A stretch of 64,000 nucleotides of DNA from Sthenelais limicola (GCA_942159475.1 OW804094.1:55858966-55922965); one strand, 5' to 3'. Shown: positions 10,296-23,159, counted from the stretch's first letter. Numbers and translations are program-made. The notes: generated by a model from the letters alone, not told the origin.

Positions 10296-10464
10296 AAAAA
10301 AACAAGTAATGTAAGTCCAGCGATATCTGAGCTCTGGTCACCTCGACAGCTGGACAACGACTGCCTTACTGTAGGCAGCGGTAGTGGGAAGGCAATGTCT
10401 GGTGGCGACACCTGGATGTTGCTTCATTAAACATATATACACATATGTACCATATATAACATAT
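10296..10464 (-). repeat. Split direct repeat A1 (5' end of the element)
   Basis: A 169 bp unit identical to 5845-6013 except at one base (C at 10393, T at 5942). It precedes gag in the coding direction and should contain the promoter of the element, though no TATA box stands out. The outer end reads ACATATATGT-type AT-rich sequence and merges into flanking DNA without a duplication. Confidence 0.92.
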
Positions 10465-11175
10465 CTGTATTGCATATCTAGCCTAGGAATATATCAAACT
10501 CACATAGCAACAGATTATTTACATTTTATATAGCATAGAGAGTTGTTTTAACAAGTCGACAATACCTGGTAAAATTAGAATATAATATTTTAAAAGATAG
10601 TCGAAATAATATACATTATTTCCTGGGTGGTGAGCAAGGAAAACACCAAGTTCACTTTGGGATAATGATATAACTAATTATCGTGGGGAAGGTAAATATC
10701 AATGTTAAATAATATGGAGATCGATCAAAGAAACAATAGCAACAGTAATATAAGTAATACTTAGCCTGAAAGCTAGTGAAATAAATATCGTAACCATGAA
10801 TAAAGGGTTTATTTCCTACCTATCACATCATTGTAGGCCATATTGTGTATATATTACCCAGAGGCTTAGCGCTGAATTAGGCTTATTCTTTAGCACCTTT
10901 ATGCACAGAATTACATATTGTAGATTGTACTATTGGTAAAATAAACATGTTATTAATTACCGTCTTATCTCATAACCCATAAAAGTATTAAAATATAGAA
11001 TAGAAATGATATTGGTCTATGCTATTTCTCAGACAACATAACTCAATATATTTATATTTATTTCCTATGCAAAAATGACCTTTCCTCACGTGTTGGGGTC
11101 TAGACATTTGAGAAAGAACATACATACACATTCACTTATTGTACATACATGTATGTATAATGCATACATGAATGT
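10465..11175. other. Non-coding stretch, no gene recognised
   Basis: AT-rich DNA flanking the retrotransposon. No ORF, repeat or RNA gene recognised. Confidence 0.55.
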
Positions 11176-11179
11176 ATTA

Positions 11180-11410
11180 CTTTCCGATGTCCGCCTACTG
11201 ATCCGAGGGATCGGGGAAGTGGTCGGTATTTCCCAACGCGTTTTTTTTCTGTTACCGATGATGTCTGTGTACTAAACTAAAGATCGGAAAATTGCCGAAG
11301 TACTCGGCCGACTAGGAGTACATTTGGAGGATTGTACTGACTTTTTCGGATAATCGGCCGATATTATAGTCACTAAGGCGGTACTTTCAAACCGCTTTCC
11401 ATAAATATGA
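11180..11410 (-). repeat. Dispersed repeat B, copy 2 (inverted)
   Basis: The reverse complement opens with TATGGAAAGC then TTTGAAAGTACCGCC and contains TCGGCCGA motifs, matching 3640-3970. The similarity is strong at the outer 40 bases and loose inside. Confidence 0.45.
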
Positions 11411-12120
11411 CCCTTATGTCGGGACCTATGAATCCCATGTAGAATCATTTATGTTGTCTATCAAAAAAATTTCTTTTACATATAACTTAATAAGAATGTC
11501 TCTTTCCAGAGCACTTTTAATTTCAACATAATTTGTTAAAAAAAGATGAGATTTCCAATTTCGAATGAATTGCATTGGAAAGGGTAACAGATACAGCATG
11601 GGTTGCATGCAGATGTCGGGGCTCATAGACTCCCATATTAAAACCTCCAAGTTTACCCCTCTCTGTCTAAGTGAAAAAGATGAGAAATCAACTTGTTCTC
11701 AAAATATAAGATTTTAGGATCATCAAACATTGTGTATATGAAAGCGATAATTATTTCGTGAATGTGTTCTATATTTTTCGGGGGGTTGAAGCTCAAAATC
11801 ATAGCATGGGATTCTATGGGACTTGCACCTAATACTGCTCAAAATGCAACTCACTATTCACAAATATTGGGGTACTGTGTTGCCATTTCTCAAGGGATTT
11901 TGATGATTCAAAATTCTCTGTGATGCTGACATGTTTGGGATTCATTTGGCTTAGGCCTAATTATGAAATACAAGTTTATAGGATGAATTAACTTTCCTGC
12001 ATAGATGTTACATGCCATTTTAAATCCTCATTATTTCTGTTTTCAAATAGATTTCCAGTGTAACACAGCTAAGCTCACTATACAGAGCACAGAGAGAGAT
12101 CTGCTCCGTCAATTTCCGTC
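11411..12120. other. Non-coding stretch, no gene recognised
   Basis: Only short chance ORFs are present and no repeat was recognised. Confidence 0.5.
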
Positions 12121-12150
12121 GACATTCGGCGCGGTGATGACGTAATAAAA

Positions 12151-12210
12151 AGTCTGTAGGCCAGCCCCACTATCCCAAAGTGGTTACAGCTTGGGTCTGG
12201 CCTACAGACT
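12151..12210. repeat. 14 bp perfect inverted repeat (hairpin)
   Basis: AGTCTGTAGGCCAG at 12151-12164 pairs perfectly with 12197-12210 around a 32-base loop that can form a second small stem (CCAC/GTGG). Flanking bases (GCGGTGAT versus ATCACGC) pair partly, extending the palindrome outward. It could be a small MITE. Confidence 0.6.
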
Positions 12211-12359
12211 AGTAATCACGCTGTGTATATTATAGGGGGTGGGGGTAGGATCACCGCATATTAACATAATTATGTAGATGTCTGGGAAGCTGGGTCACCT
12301 CTTAAATTAATTATCAATTCTATCTTAATTTTCAGCTAGAGTAGATCTGTCTGTCTGAC

Positions 12360-12445
12360 CTCTATCTCCGACCTCTATCTCCAACTCCCCCCTCCCACTC
12401 CCTCTCTCTATGATTTCTTTATCTCCCTCTCCCTCTCTCTGAGAG
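12360..12445. repeat. Pyrimidine-rich low-complexity tract
   Basis: CT-rich run containing many CTCTC and CCCTC units, ending in a short GA-rich segment. Confidence 0.7.
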
Positions 12446-12459
12446 AAAGAGGAGAATGC

Positions 12460-12869
12460 TCAGACACTAAGAGTTTGAAAGATGAATAATAACAGATCAA
12501 TTGTCCCCCGACCTAGGCACCTGCAGGTTTTAGCAAGAATTATTTCTTTCCTTAAGAATTTGTCTACCATGACAAATTAAAGGGGAAACTACACAAGTTT
12601 CATTTTGTTCTTTCATGAATACTATTTGAAATGTAAGCTTAATATGTCATTAGGATACAAACGAAAAACAGGATTGATAAAAAAAAATGTTACAACAACA
12701 ACAAATTGGCATATCATATCATAGTTACCCCTATCATAATTAGCCATTTATTTTCTTTTGCCAAAAGGTCTTTTTGCCAAAAAGTGGCAATAACAATAAT
12801 ATCTCATATATTTTCCACGCAAAAAACGTTTAGTAAATGGTCGGATTCCTATAAGAAGTAGATGAAACT
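12460..12869 (+). repeat. Dispersed repeat C, copy 1
   Basis: About 410 bases matching 30283-30679 in the same orientation. Shared landmarks in order: GAGTTTGAAAG, CCTGCAG followed by TTTTAGC, CTACCATGA, TTTCATGAATA, ATAGTTACC, then AAATGGTCGGAT and GAAGTAGA. No ORF is carried. Confidence 0.65.
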
Positions 12870-15800
12870 GCAATCTACAATCCAAGTGCCAAAGGCACTT
12901 GTATACATAAATTTACGGTCTTCGGCCCCGACACCCCACCTAGCCACCCGCTACCATCCACTCCCTCATTCAACCAGGTAGAGAGATATCCCCTAACCCA
13001 TCCACCGCTACAAGAAGAGACAACAATCAACACGGACTCAACAGGTGCACAGAGGGAACACCCTATCACACATCCACCCTTTATACATCCCCCATCGCCT
13101 TGACAACCGTCGCATTCCACATCAATTGTCAGATGTCAAGGTGTGAGTGAGGAGGGATCGACATTCCTAGGGCTTTCTCATCCAATAGGACATAACATCC
13201 TTCCCTCCACTCTCAGATTACACTCACGCACATAAAACACACTGATTTTACCTCTATAGAAACACTAAATCCTCCCAAGCTTATAAATAACATTGAAATG
13301 ATAGATAGAACCCTCCGTCTGCCCGGTCAACTAGGACAAATTAAAGTAAATAATATTTATCAACAAACAGGCTTCGCGACTTTCTCACTTTTCCAGGATC
13401 ACGGCACGTATGTTTCTGCGAACACATATTTCATGTGACACACTATGGTTGAATAGTACATTACCATGTGCAATATCAAGCTCATCAATATAAATTATGA
13501 TATACACCACTCTTGGAAGAGGACAGTTTTAGTGAGATGGAAATTGAGAATTAAATTTGGTGCATTACAGTGCAGGCTATTTACGAATACTCAAGCGTAT
13601 ATTTTATTTGTCGTGTTGTCGTGGTAATAAATTGTTATGTAATGCTGCGTCAGGGCACAGCTGGAGTGCACCCATTGATTACTGGATCATATACCAGCCA
13701 CGTAAAAATTGATAAACCACTTTTAAACTAGAATTCATCCTGTTCACTTCGTTCTCAGTGATAAGTCTGGATTAATCATTGATATTAAATAAAACTATGG
13801 AAGGAGAACAAAGTGAACAGTATAAACTCGTTTAAAAGGGTTTTAAAGGGTTTTCAAAAGTAAATTCTACAATAAAAAAAACTTGCCATCCAATTAATAG
13901 CAAAAAAAGGGCTGCAGGTTGGATGCGGTCAAAATTAATAGTTCATCAACGGGTTTATCTCTTTCTTCAAGTGTCAAATAGTGATCGACTGAGTTCATAT
14001 AAGCTGTCAAACTAGCATAATATTTCGGGTCCAGGCAAATATTTATTATATCATTATTCATTTAGACGCTAATAATTATTTAACAGTTACAAACAATAAT
14101 GTTCTATTCCTCGGGATCTTTTCAGACGTCGCTTATATAACGAACCTAACTTTTATTTGTCTGAAAATCATTTCTCCCAGATCATGGGAGTTCTAGTATC
14201 AAAATAGGGCTGCAATTCAAATATCGGTAGAATCTATAGTTTCCATTAGAATGTTGTATAAAATAAATGAAAACAAATACACAGGCGACAGCTAGTGTAT
14301 ACAGTATACAGTGCAAGGGTTTGATATCGGGTTGATTTGTTTAACTGTTGATAGTTATTAGGCCTAAAATAGAATTATCTTTGTTTCCTGTTCTCGACCT
14401 ATACTACCCTAAAAGATTGTAACAGCAACTAATTCCTACTGACTATTGTTATGAAATCTCTATTACATATACCAGATATTGACTAGCAAAATACTTGAGA
14501 TGTGCATAACTTTAAAGTAACTTCCTCTAAAGTATAACTATGTGTTTGTATGTGTGTTTGTATTCCATAAGTCCAAAGCAGCAAGGTTATCAAATAGGCC
14601 ATACAATTTCTAAAAGGCAATCCAGAAAGTGTAACCACGAGAAGGTAGGAGTGCTTTGCATGGTTGAGTTAGTAGGAGTAAGTCTATATATTCATTTATT
14701 TGTTTTTGTCAATGCCAAAGTCAAAGTCAAACTGAAAAGTTTGGGCTGATAATAATCAAAAAGAATAGTTGCAGTTGTATATGAAATTTTGGGCTTTCTG
14801 TCCACCATACTTGGTAAAGGCTGGTTGAAAGATGGGCCACCCTAGCGCTTTTTTCAAAGCGGGTTAGTCACGTCTTGTCAAGTTATTGTTGGTCACAGTT
14901 ACAAACAAACAGACCCATCAGTGAGGCTTATACTTAACTGAGCAAGGAATCACCAATATAGGAGTTCAGGTGAAGGGACACCTCAAACCCAATCAGGTAG
15001 ACCAGCATACTAATATAGGACCCCCAAATAGGCCAACAAAAAATAGGCATTTCTGATGCATAGTAGCTGAAATGTAGTTAGGGAGAATGTTATTTAGAAT
15101 ATTCTTCAAGCAAACCACCTTCCCAGTTCCAGGAAATGAATAACAGCATTTACTTTAAACAAGAGAAATGTTTTTCTGGTTATGTTAAAGGTAAATTGAA
15201 ACACCTAATTTTTATTTGGCCCTTTCCAAAGATATAGGCATAATTATGCATACATGAATCTGGTCTGACGATTGGCACTTAAAATTCAATGTCCAATACT
15301 GAACTAGCCACCAGCAAATACGTTATGAAAGTCTGCCTTGTTCACGGGCCATTGAGCACCCATGGCATATACTGGCCTTAAATTGGGATAATTACATTTA
15401 TGATTGTCAATCAATTACATTTATGATTTAGTGTATAACAATTCTCTTATCAGGCACCGTGTGAAAACATCCCTGAGGGATATTGCGTTTTTTTCTATAA
15501 TAAATTAAATATTGTATTGGCCTTAAACTGAATAAAAAAAATCAATTACATTATGATTGTCAATCAACATCATTGTTGATTGGCAATTATGGCGGTGCCA
15601 AAGCCATCTGAAGGTCGCTTCAACCAATTCTATGGGGAACATTACAAAAGTGGCAGAATATTAACAAATGTTTCCTAGTATAAAAATATATTAATTTTTC
15701 AAACAATTCAAATGATCTATTTTCCTATCCAGACTTACAGAAAAAGGAAGTGCAATTATCATGATAATTGTTACTTCTCTAATTTTAACTGCTTCACCGA

Positions 15801-17965
15801 GTTATTCATTTTTAACGTTTGAAACCTTTGAGAAAACCCTATGGTAATGAGATGGTAATGAGAATATAAGTAGCCATGCTGGACCTACTGATTCTACTCT
15901 ACACTGATAGTTAATATCAGTTCGATGTTTATAGACATTAGAATGCAGACTATCTGCTTAACACATCGATCCGCTAAATAATAACATATAAATGTGAAAT
16001 CCAAATTAATACTTGAAAACAAAACTAAAGATGACCTGAACAGAATTGGCACGAGAGGGAGGAGGATAACATATATGAAATAGAATTTAAATGAAAGGGA
16101 GGTTGAATAAAAATGAGCTGGTATAATATAAAAAGGGGGTGGGCATAAGAATATAGAGACCACAAACAACAGATTAAGAAATTCGCTTCGTCGCTAAATG
16201 AAAAATCACGTGTACACTAAACATTTGCATTTTACTTAAACCTCTGCGTTAGGTCCAGGCGTCAAACTGCCTGTCAATTGTCAGAAACCGAATCTATTTC
16301 CCATGTAAGATCCAGAGATATCGCGACAAGCTACATAAATTCATTCTTCCGCTCTTTAGAAATATATTATTGAAGGAAGGTTGCAATAATGGTCTTCGAC
16401 AGGGCGGTCAGGAACAGCAATCTGGCCACTTTGATCAAAACTCAATTAATTCATATAGGGAGTTTTTATCAAATGTCTAATGACCATTAATATGTTATGA
16501 CGCTGTATGTCAACAGTGAAAAACAAAAGCTTTCTGGTTGTAGAATAAAATGATGAAATTATTTCAATAGCTAACAAAATACTGCTAATGATTCAGTCCA
16601 TCAACATTGACGGATGTATCCAGTTTATGAAAAATCAATTAATCAATGTAGATAAGAATCAACATCTCGACGAAGGAGCACTGTTTCTGTATAATTAGAG
16701 ATGAACAGGGGTATAAACGCTTTTCTCACGTGGCATCTTGTACATGTACATGCGTAGTTCTTCTCTAAATAGAAATAGAAATTATTTTTCATTCAGAAAC
16801 TGACCAGTAATGTTATTTCTATATTCAATAAAGGTAACATAACATCACGTAACAATATGGTATAAATTATTAATATGGATTCCATAATGTTAGACATTGA
16901 ATTTATGATAGCATATAGGTATATTTATTTAATTATGCATAAAATGGGGCAACCATATACCACGCTGACAATAAGTCCCCATGCAGCTACACACCAGGGG
17001 TAACACCTGACTCTACCTATAATTAGTAGGTACATATCCCAGAGAATTAACTTTGCTGATTGGCTAGCCTAATGATATACTCTATTAAAGGGTTAGAAAA
17101 CAGCAATGGTATATATATACAAAGACCCAATACTTTTCAATAGCATCCCCATGAATTAAAATTATATATGTTAAATGGGATTTCCTATTGTGTCCTGACA
17201 GAATGTATGCTAGCTGAATACCTTTGAAGCCTGAGTCACCTCACCAAATCATGTTATCTTTATCTAAGTACATTTGGACTAAGAAGCAGTGTATCCAGTA
17301 CTAGGCCTACTCTAATATCAAATAAGCATTGTAATGCTCATATCACTGAATATATCAGAGCAAGGTAACAAAAATGACTGAATTTCATTTCACAAGTCTG
17401 AAATTCTGTCCTAGTCCAATTAAACATATTGCACTGTTGACATGTCAAGAGCCATATATAATGTTGTATTTCAATAGTCTTTCCTAATCTTGAATTCATC
17501 AATGCATTTGAGCAGCAAATATTCCTTCACTACACGAAATATCTCATGGATTTAAATGGCATATCAAATAGAGAAACAAATATTTAGAAATTCAAATTAT
17601 ACATATTTTCCCTGCAAATTCTCAGAATATGGCGTTGAAGTGAATTGTATGTTATATTCTTTTTGGGGAACATTTAAGATTAGAGCAAAAGATTATAATT
17701 CTCCTCATTGCAGTATGAAGTTATGATTCACCACTATATCAATTTATTTTTCCCTATACTGATTTAGTACACAATATAAAATTCAAGCAGCTTCACCCAA
17801 TGTACATATTACATATTTTTTTCATTTTTTTTCCATCCAGGGCTATTCCCTTCTTTTTTTTCTTCGGAAGCCCTCTATAATGGTATTTAAGAATCATTGA
17901 ACCATGGCAATATCTTTGAAATAACTGTGAAAATAGTTTGATATTATGTACCTTCTGAACGTTAA
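12870..17965. other. Non-coding stretch, no gene recognised
   Basis: Five kilobases of AT-rich sequence with only chance ORFs. The one local structure noticed is a stem-loop at 15556-15586. Confidence 0.5.
15556..15586. repeat. Stem-loop
   Basis: CAATCAACA at 15561-15569 pairs with TGTTGATTG at 15574-15582 over a 4-base loop. ATTG/CAAT extends the stem past one T-G position. The motif TCAATTACAT is repeated nearby three times. Confidence 0.5.
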
Positions 17966-18029
17966 AGGATTGTCCTGATGGGCCTGAACACCAGCAGAAT
18001 GCATTATAACGGTACTCAATATACTAAAA

Positions 18030-18540
18030 AAAAACTGGGGATCATGTCTCCTGCACCCCAAGATGGTAGCTTGGACCCACTACACTCTCATATATTTCTA
18101 AGAAGAACCCTGAATGGAGATCCATATTTCTCCTACTCAATTAAGGGCAGTGCAAGGCAGGATTCCCATAATCAGTAATTTTGATTGTGGGTTTTTATGG
18201 GCCTAAAAAATCAGTAATTTCCAAAGTGCATTAGTAATTTTAGATCTGAGACTCAGAGCCCTGTAGAATGTGCTCAACTGGCACATTTTCTAAAAATTTG
18301 TCCTGGGGGATCATGCCCCAGGACCCATATATGGTTGCTATAACACTGTTGGGTCATGATTCTAAACCAGCTTTTTTAGTTGTTTTTTTATAACCAGTAA
18401 CATTCATCTCATCTCAGGCAACTTAAATCTTTAATTTTAACAAGTGAAATTTTGCCAGAATCATACCTCGATCCCACTACACATAAATGACCTGAATGCC
18501 CCCTCCTAAGGTCTGCCTCCTGGATCCGCCCCTGAATGCA
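18030..18540 (-). mobile_element. hAT-like non-autonomous transposon fragment
   Basis: On the minus strand the right edge reads CAGGGGCGGATCCAGG, a terminus typical of non-autonomous hAT-type elements in invertebrates. Inside are repeated modules of the form GGGGGATCATGCCCC and GGATCATGTCTCC. Similar modules and a similar terminus occur at 49375-50697. The family assignment is by motif only. Confidence 0.35.
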
Positions 18541-18983
18541 TAGTGGTAAGTACAGTTCTATACATACACGTTGATCTCTATATATATATTTGACAAAACA
18601 TGGTGGACTAAAATAATTCATTCATTTGGTGGTTCTACACCTTGAAACCATTTTCTAAGCCTTTTATAATTTTCACAACATCTTTTAAAAATCCATTTAT
18701 ACATAGATGTAAGAAACCTGCACACAACGCCAGCATAAATCAATCTTCTCATATTTCTTTTTGCTGCACCCCTCCCCCACCTCTATGTCTTGTTGCCTTT
18801 CTTCTTTCTTTACCCCACCAACCCCACCAACCCCCCTCCTTCCTTTCTCAATCATGACTATAACCTTATATATACCCTAGACAGGGGAGTGATTAATGGT
18901 GCTGGGGATAGTCCTGCACCCCGACAGATCTAATCGTAGAAAACGAGAAAAATTCCAGATTTATGGAGACTTGGAGACGTTGG

Positions 18984-19564
18984 AGAGTAACCGAACGTTT
19001 GTTCCCCTTTCCGAGCTAGATGTAATCAGGGTCTAATGTGAAAAATCTAATTTATGATTTGTTGAATTACAACGTGCGACACAGTTTTAGGGTATCAATT
19101 TCACTTTTGGACAAACATTATCACGTTTCCCCGCCAAGTAATAGGGAATGTTTAGCATTAGAGTTTTTAATAGCCTGACTCCGAGTTAATGATGTTTCAT
19201 GTTCCCGTGGTTATGTTTCAGCGGGAAAGCATTTTTCACATACTTTTGTACAACAAAAGAATCAAATTTTAGTTTATCTTCGCTTCTCAAATTCGAGACA
19301 GGTTTATAAAAAAAGGGGGGGGGGGCGGATTTGCGGACAACATTTCAAATCACTACAATTGATGAAATACGGGGTCCATTTATAGTTCATTGCATTTAGT
19401 AATATAATCTCTTACACGTGCATATGAAGGAAATACGTCTATTAATAAATAAATTCATGTAAAAAAACCATAATCGTAACGTTATGATTTACATAATCAG
19501 CAATACATTGCAACGTTATTTCGAGGAGCGAGCCCAGTCAAAACAGAGTAACCGAACGTTTGTT
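18984..19564. repeat. 20 bp exact direct repeat flanking a 541 bp segment
   Basis: AGAGTAACCGAACGTTTGTT occurs at 18984-19003 and again, exactly, at 19545-19564. The segment between (19004-19544) holds no ORF; it includes a G run near 19316-19325. The direct repeats could be a long target-site duplication or the remains of a tandem duplication. Confidence 0.5.
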
Positions 19565-20950
19565 ACTGAGGGTCGTTTCCCTTTTATATACTTTTAAGGA
19601 ACAGCTTCCCTTCCCTCGTTATCTTTTCACGACCCAGCCACTTTTTCCTATGGCACGTGAGTCGTGTGATATAACACCATGACAATATTTGTGGTCTAAG
19701 AATGTGTGAGTGGGAGCGAAAGGCCCTTGCCGACACTTGAGGTTTGCGCAGATTCTTTTTAATTTTTTCACCCATTTTGTTTGCTAATGGTCACATGTGA
19801 TTGATGCCAAAAGAGAGGAAACTGACACACGCCCTGGTGTACTTGTATTTTATTTAATACGGAAGAGAATAAGATGGGCCAATATATGTATATATGTGTG
19901 TGCAGTATTGATTCACAATACAAATATGAATTATTATTATTGTTTCACCAGAGTTCATCGTGACATATCTATATATTTACATGTTCCTACGTCCAAAACA
20001 ATCTGCTTCTACATGTTATCGATTTATGGATCCAGCACAAAAGAAAACGCACCCCATAATAAATCATGGTCTTTACACAAGTAGATTTAGTAAAGGATTA
20101 TGTTATGTATCCAATAGATCTCCCGACATATCAATTAGAACGCGACGTGAGTGTAAAGGCGCGGTTACTGAGGGTTTTGGATGGCCGAGGCGTGTTTAAG
20201 CATATCTTTTGTCATTCTTTAATTATTATTATCGCCATAAAATCTTTTTGGAAAAACTGTCCTCGTGCTTTGCTTTGTTTTGACCAATGTGCAGTAAATG
20301 GTCGTCCTGACATTGAGGAGCTGTTGGTGGCCTGTTTGGTGCATAGGCCTAACCCCGAGGCAATGCCGGCGTCTTAACAGTGTGCCAGCCAGCCCAAAAT
20401 GGAGGTTATTGTTCGTTTTAGTCCCTGCCTATGGTAGTTATCGCTATTAAGAAGAAGAAGAATCCTATAGACCCGAACCTATAAAATCTATAACAAAGGC
20501 ACCAAAGAAAAGATAATGATTTAGCCTACTAATGATTTAGCCTACTAACGTTAGCAGTATTAATAATCGTCATAAAGTCGGTAATAATGATAGAAGCAAG
20601 TGATTAATATCATAATGGATTAATTAATTAAAGCACTAGGACTAGTTTCAATGAAAAATCAAGAAAATGGTAATAACCAAAATCGTATTTCACCACGAAA
20701 ACACAGTAAAAAACACAGAACATAAAACACAAAAGTTTGGTTCGCCAATGGCTGCCCTTATAAACTGACAATACATGAATAATCAGTGAACGATTTCACA
20801 ACAAACATGCATGTCTGGAATAAATGCGTTGAGATATATCAAAATAAAGTTAGTTCACTACAGAAAACTAGTCAATGGGATGAAAAATCGTAAACTTTTG
20901 ACTTGAGGTAAGTGGGAATTAGTGAGCGGGTATTTGGTCGACTCAAATGA
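19565..20950. other. Non-coding stretch, no gene recognised
   Basis: No domain was recognised in the short ORFs. A (GAA)n run at 20450-20462 may mark the tail of an unidentified retroposon. Confidence 0.45.
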
Positions 20951-20959
20951 TAATATTAC

Positions 20960-21238
20960 TCATGACTGGAAAGTTCTGCATCTGCAATGGTGTTCTGTTT
21001 TTAGGCTGCTAATAAGAGTACCGTATTTTAATTGACTGAATTTGGAGATGGCAATTATATTTTTGCTCCCCTTGCTATAGTAACTCAGATCTATGATATT
21101 AATTCTGTAAGCTCCTCCGAAACGGCTGGAGGGTTTGCCACGATTTTCGACGTGGAATGCTTTAGCATGGTGGGTACCGGGTCTGACCTTAGGTCTGACT
21201 AAAACAGTCTTAGAGCTAAAGTAATTTTCACACCCCAA
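20960..21238 (-). pseudogene. Possible LINE ORF2 N-terminal remnant
   Basis: A 92-residue open frame. Its pattern, a basic region followed by IIAISKFSQLKYGTLISSL, loosely resembles the segment just before the endonuclease domain in CR1/Jockey-type ORF2 proteins, where an S-x-I-K-F-x-x-L motif is usual. No endonuclease follows, so it would be a short relic. The assignment is weak and the frame could be fortuitous. Confidence 0.2.
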
Positions 21239-21978
21239 ACGGGCTGATTGATATCAACATGACCGGGTGGACCGACGGACCTAACCACAACTATGTGTGG
21301 CATCAGTGAGGCCTCCGACAATGTATAAGTCCAGGCGATCTAAGCCCTCACACATCAAAATAACAAAAAACCCATGTACATGCAGTATAGCTTCTAGAGC
21401 CCTATTCTCTGAAACCTGAGCAATTTGTGGTGAAGTGAAAATTAATTTATATACATTGGGTCGTTCAGAGGGTCTGGGAGAATGGAGATCGGTATCACTG
21501 CTTTGGGGCTGAAGCCAGGACTGAAAAGGCGCACTGCACCACAAAACCGTTCCCGCACACCACCGTCGCTACTATAAATATTAAATGGCCACCAAGAAAT
21601 ATTGCAAAATTCTTTGTAAAAAATAAAAAATATCAAACTTAAAATATAGAAATACGTATTGAATATCGTACTCTTTACTATCATTGAAATTGGCTTGATC
21701 TCATCTTTTCAAATATTATGACAATAGGCCTATCTCCAAATTCATTTTCACTAGTCACTTGTGACTCATTTTCATCACGTCAGAAGGTGAACAATTATTT
21801 GTAGAAGAAAGTTTTCTACTAGCAAAGACAACTATCATTTCTCTTGATGTAAAGATATTTGTGAAATTAAAAAATAAAATCACTAGAAAAATGAGATAGA
21901 TGTAAAAATGCATGTATTGATGCATCACATGTTAGCTCTACTTTGATCCATGACGAGAATGGGGAAACTGAATTATCT

Positions 21979-22600
21979 ATTTATTTTTTTTAACATTTTA
22001 TTAGGAAGATTTCCACAATGTGGTAGGTCCCATCTCCTTGAAAAAATATACAGTTTACATATACATTAACTTTATATCATTACAGAAATAATTAATGAAT
22101 ACTCATTACAAATTACAATAACGACAATACAGCTTCAGCGACGAACGGTCACAACACAACATTTTTTTGGTATAGGCCCAGTAGTTAAAAACAATAATAG
22201 ATGATTCGCTTATATAAAAAGAATTCGTCAATATTACCACCGATTTTTGTTTTACCTTTACTCTTACTAACTTTTCAACTGTCATAATCAGCTCAATCCT
22301 ATTTCAGGAGAGAACAATACATTATTTCCTATAACATCCAGTTCTCCTCAGCTTTTAGCTGGTTTTCAAGCGCAGGCCATGACATGTTCTTTGTTAACAA
22401 TGGTAAGCGATTCCACAATCGTGGCCCCTGGAAGAATGGGGATCTTCTAAATTTTTCGGTTCTGGGTGCCGTTATGACTAGATTCACACCTTCTGCCAAC
22501 CTGGTAGCTCTTGGCATTTCAAGGATCAAGTTAGGGTCGTCCTTTAGATTAAACACTATGAAGTTCCCTGTGTTAGCCACAGGCATAAGTATCATAAAAG
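21979..22600 (-). mobile_element. 5'-truncated non-LTR retrotransposon, 3' end
   Basis: On the minus strand: the C-terminal coding piece (22595-22329), a 3' untranslated region of about 350 bases, then AATAAAATGTT and an A-rich tail ending near 21979. The last 60 bases align closely with the tail of the plus-strand copy at 62115-62180, sharing ATAAAAT-GTT-poly(A) and the preceding GATG-GAC-TA-CACA pattern. Both are therefore copies of one LINE family. Confidence 0.7.
22329..22595 (-). pseudogene. C-terminal fragment of a non-LTR reverse transcriptase ORF
   Basis: 88 residues from the extreme C-terminus of a LINE ORF2. It shows the typical terminal pattern: NLKDDPNLILEMPRAT, then TAPRTEKFRRSPF and GPRLWNRLP, where WN-LP is widely conserved at the end of CR1/Jockey-type ORF2 proteins. 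The KDDP...MPR segment matches the last residues of the RT fragment at 60838-61791. The coding region is truncated at its 5' end, so it cannot make an active enzyme. Confidence 0.7.
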
Positions 22601-23159
22601 TATATCTTTACAAGATGTCCTACTAATTCAATGTGTGTGCAGGGGCTGAGGGCTCTAAAAAATATGAACCATGCACTCTTCTTTCCAGTTATTATCAATA
22701 TATTATATACAGTTAATGTGGTTCAAACTTGTAGACAGTCAGGTCCAGACGGCCACATTCCTCGATTCCACATCCAGCGACAAGCTTAACCACAAGGCTA
22801 AAGGTGCGATTCCACTGAATCGCTTGTATATGCGCTCATGGCTCGCTCTTGCTTCGCTCATTCATAGTGTGCACTTTCGCTCTTCATCCGCTGTTATTTT
22901 TAGCGCAATACAAGCACAGAGCGATTCTACTGATGCCCTTGTTTCCTTATGAAATCAATAGCAAGTGCGTTGGTCTGCTCTAATTGCGCTTCTTCAACAG
23001 GCAGAAAGAGTGTCGTGTAGTTGTGCTCATATCAAACATAACAGATATTAGTGCAACATTTACTTGAAATAGCATACAAAAAGACATTGTCAGGTGAAAA
23101 TATTGAAGAGAGGAAGCCTGGACTTAGGTCCAGCAAAGGTAGTAATGAGAAAGTCTTGA

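Larger units (their letters stand above)
5743..10464 (-). mobile_element. Ngaro/PAT-like tyrosine-recombinase retrotransposon, apparently intact
   Basis: A complete 4.7 kb element reading on the minus strand: gag (10274-9261), reverse transcriptase-RNase H (9209-7065) and tyrosine recombinase (7267-6185). The flanks are split direct repeats in coding order: A1 (10464-10296), genes, B1 (6077-6011), A2 (6013-5845), B2 (5809-5743). Split direct repeats of this order are characteristic of Ngaro, PAT and VIPER-like members of the DIRS order, rather than the inverted repeats of DIRS1. There is no LTR, no aspartic protease and no DDE integrase. No target-site duplication is visible, as expected for recombinase-mediated insertion. 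All three frames are open and the repeat copies are almost identical, so the insertion is probably recent and the element may be competent. Confidence 0.93.

Noticed and set aside
9711..10430. 239-residue open frame on the plus strand
   Set aside because: It runs antisense to gag and through repeat A1, and has no recognised domain; it is a shadow of the retrotransposon.
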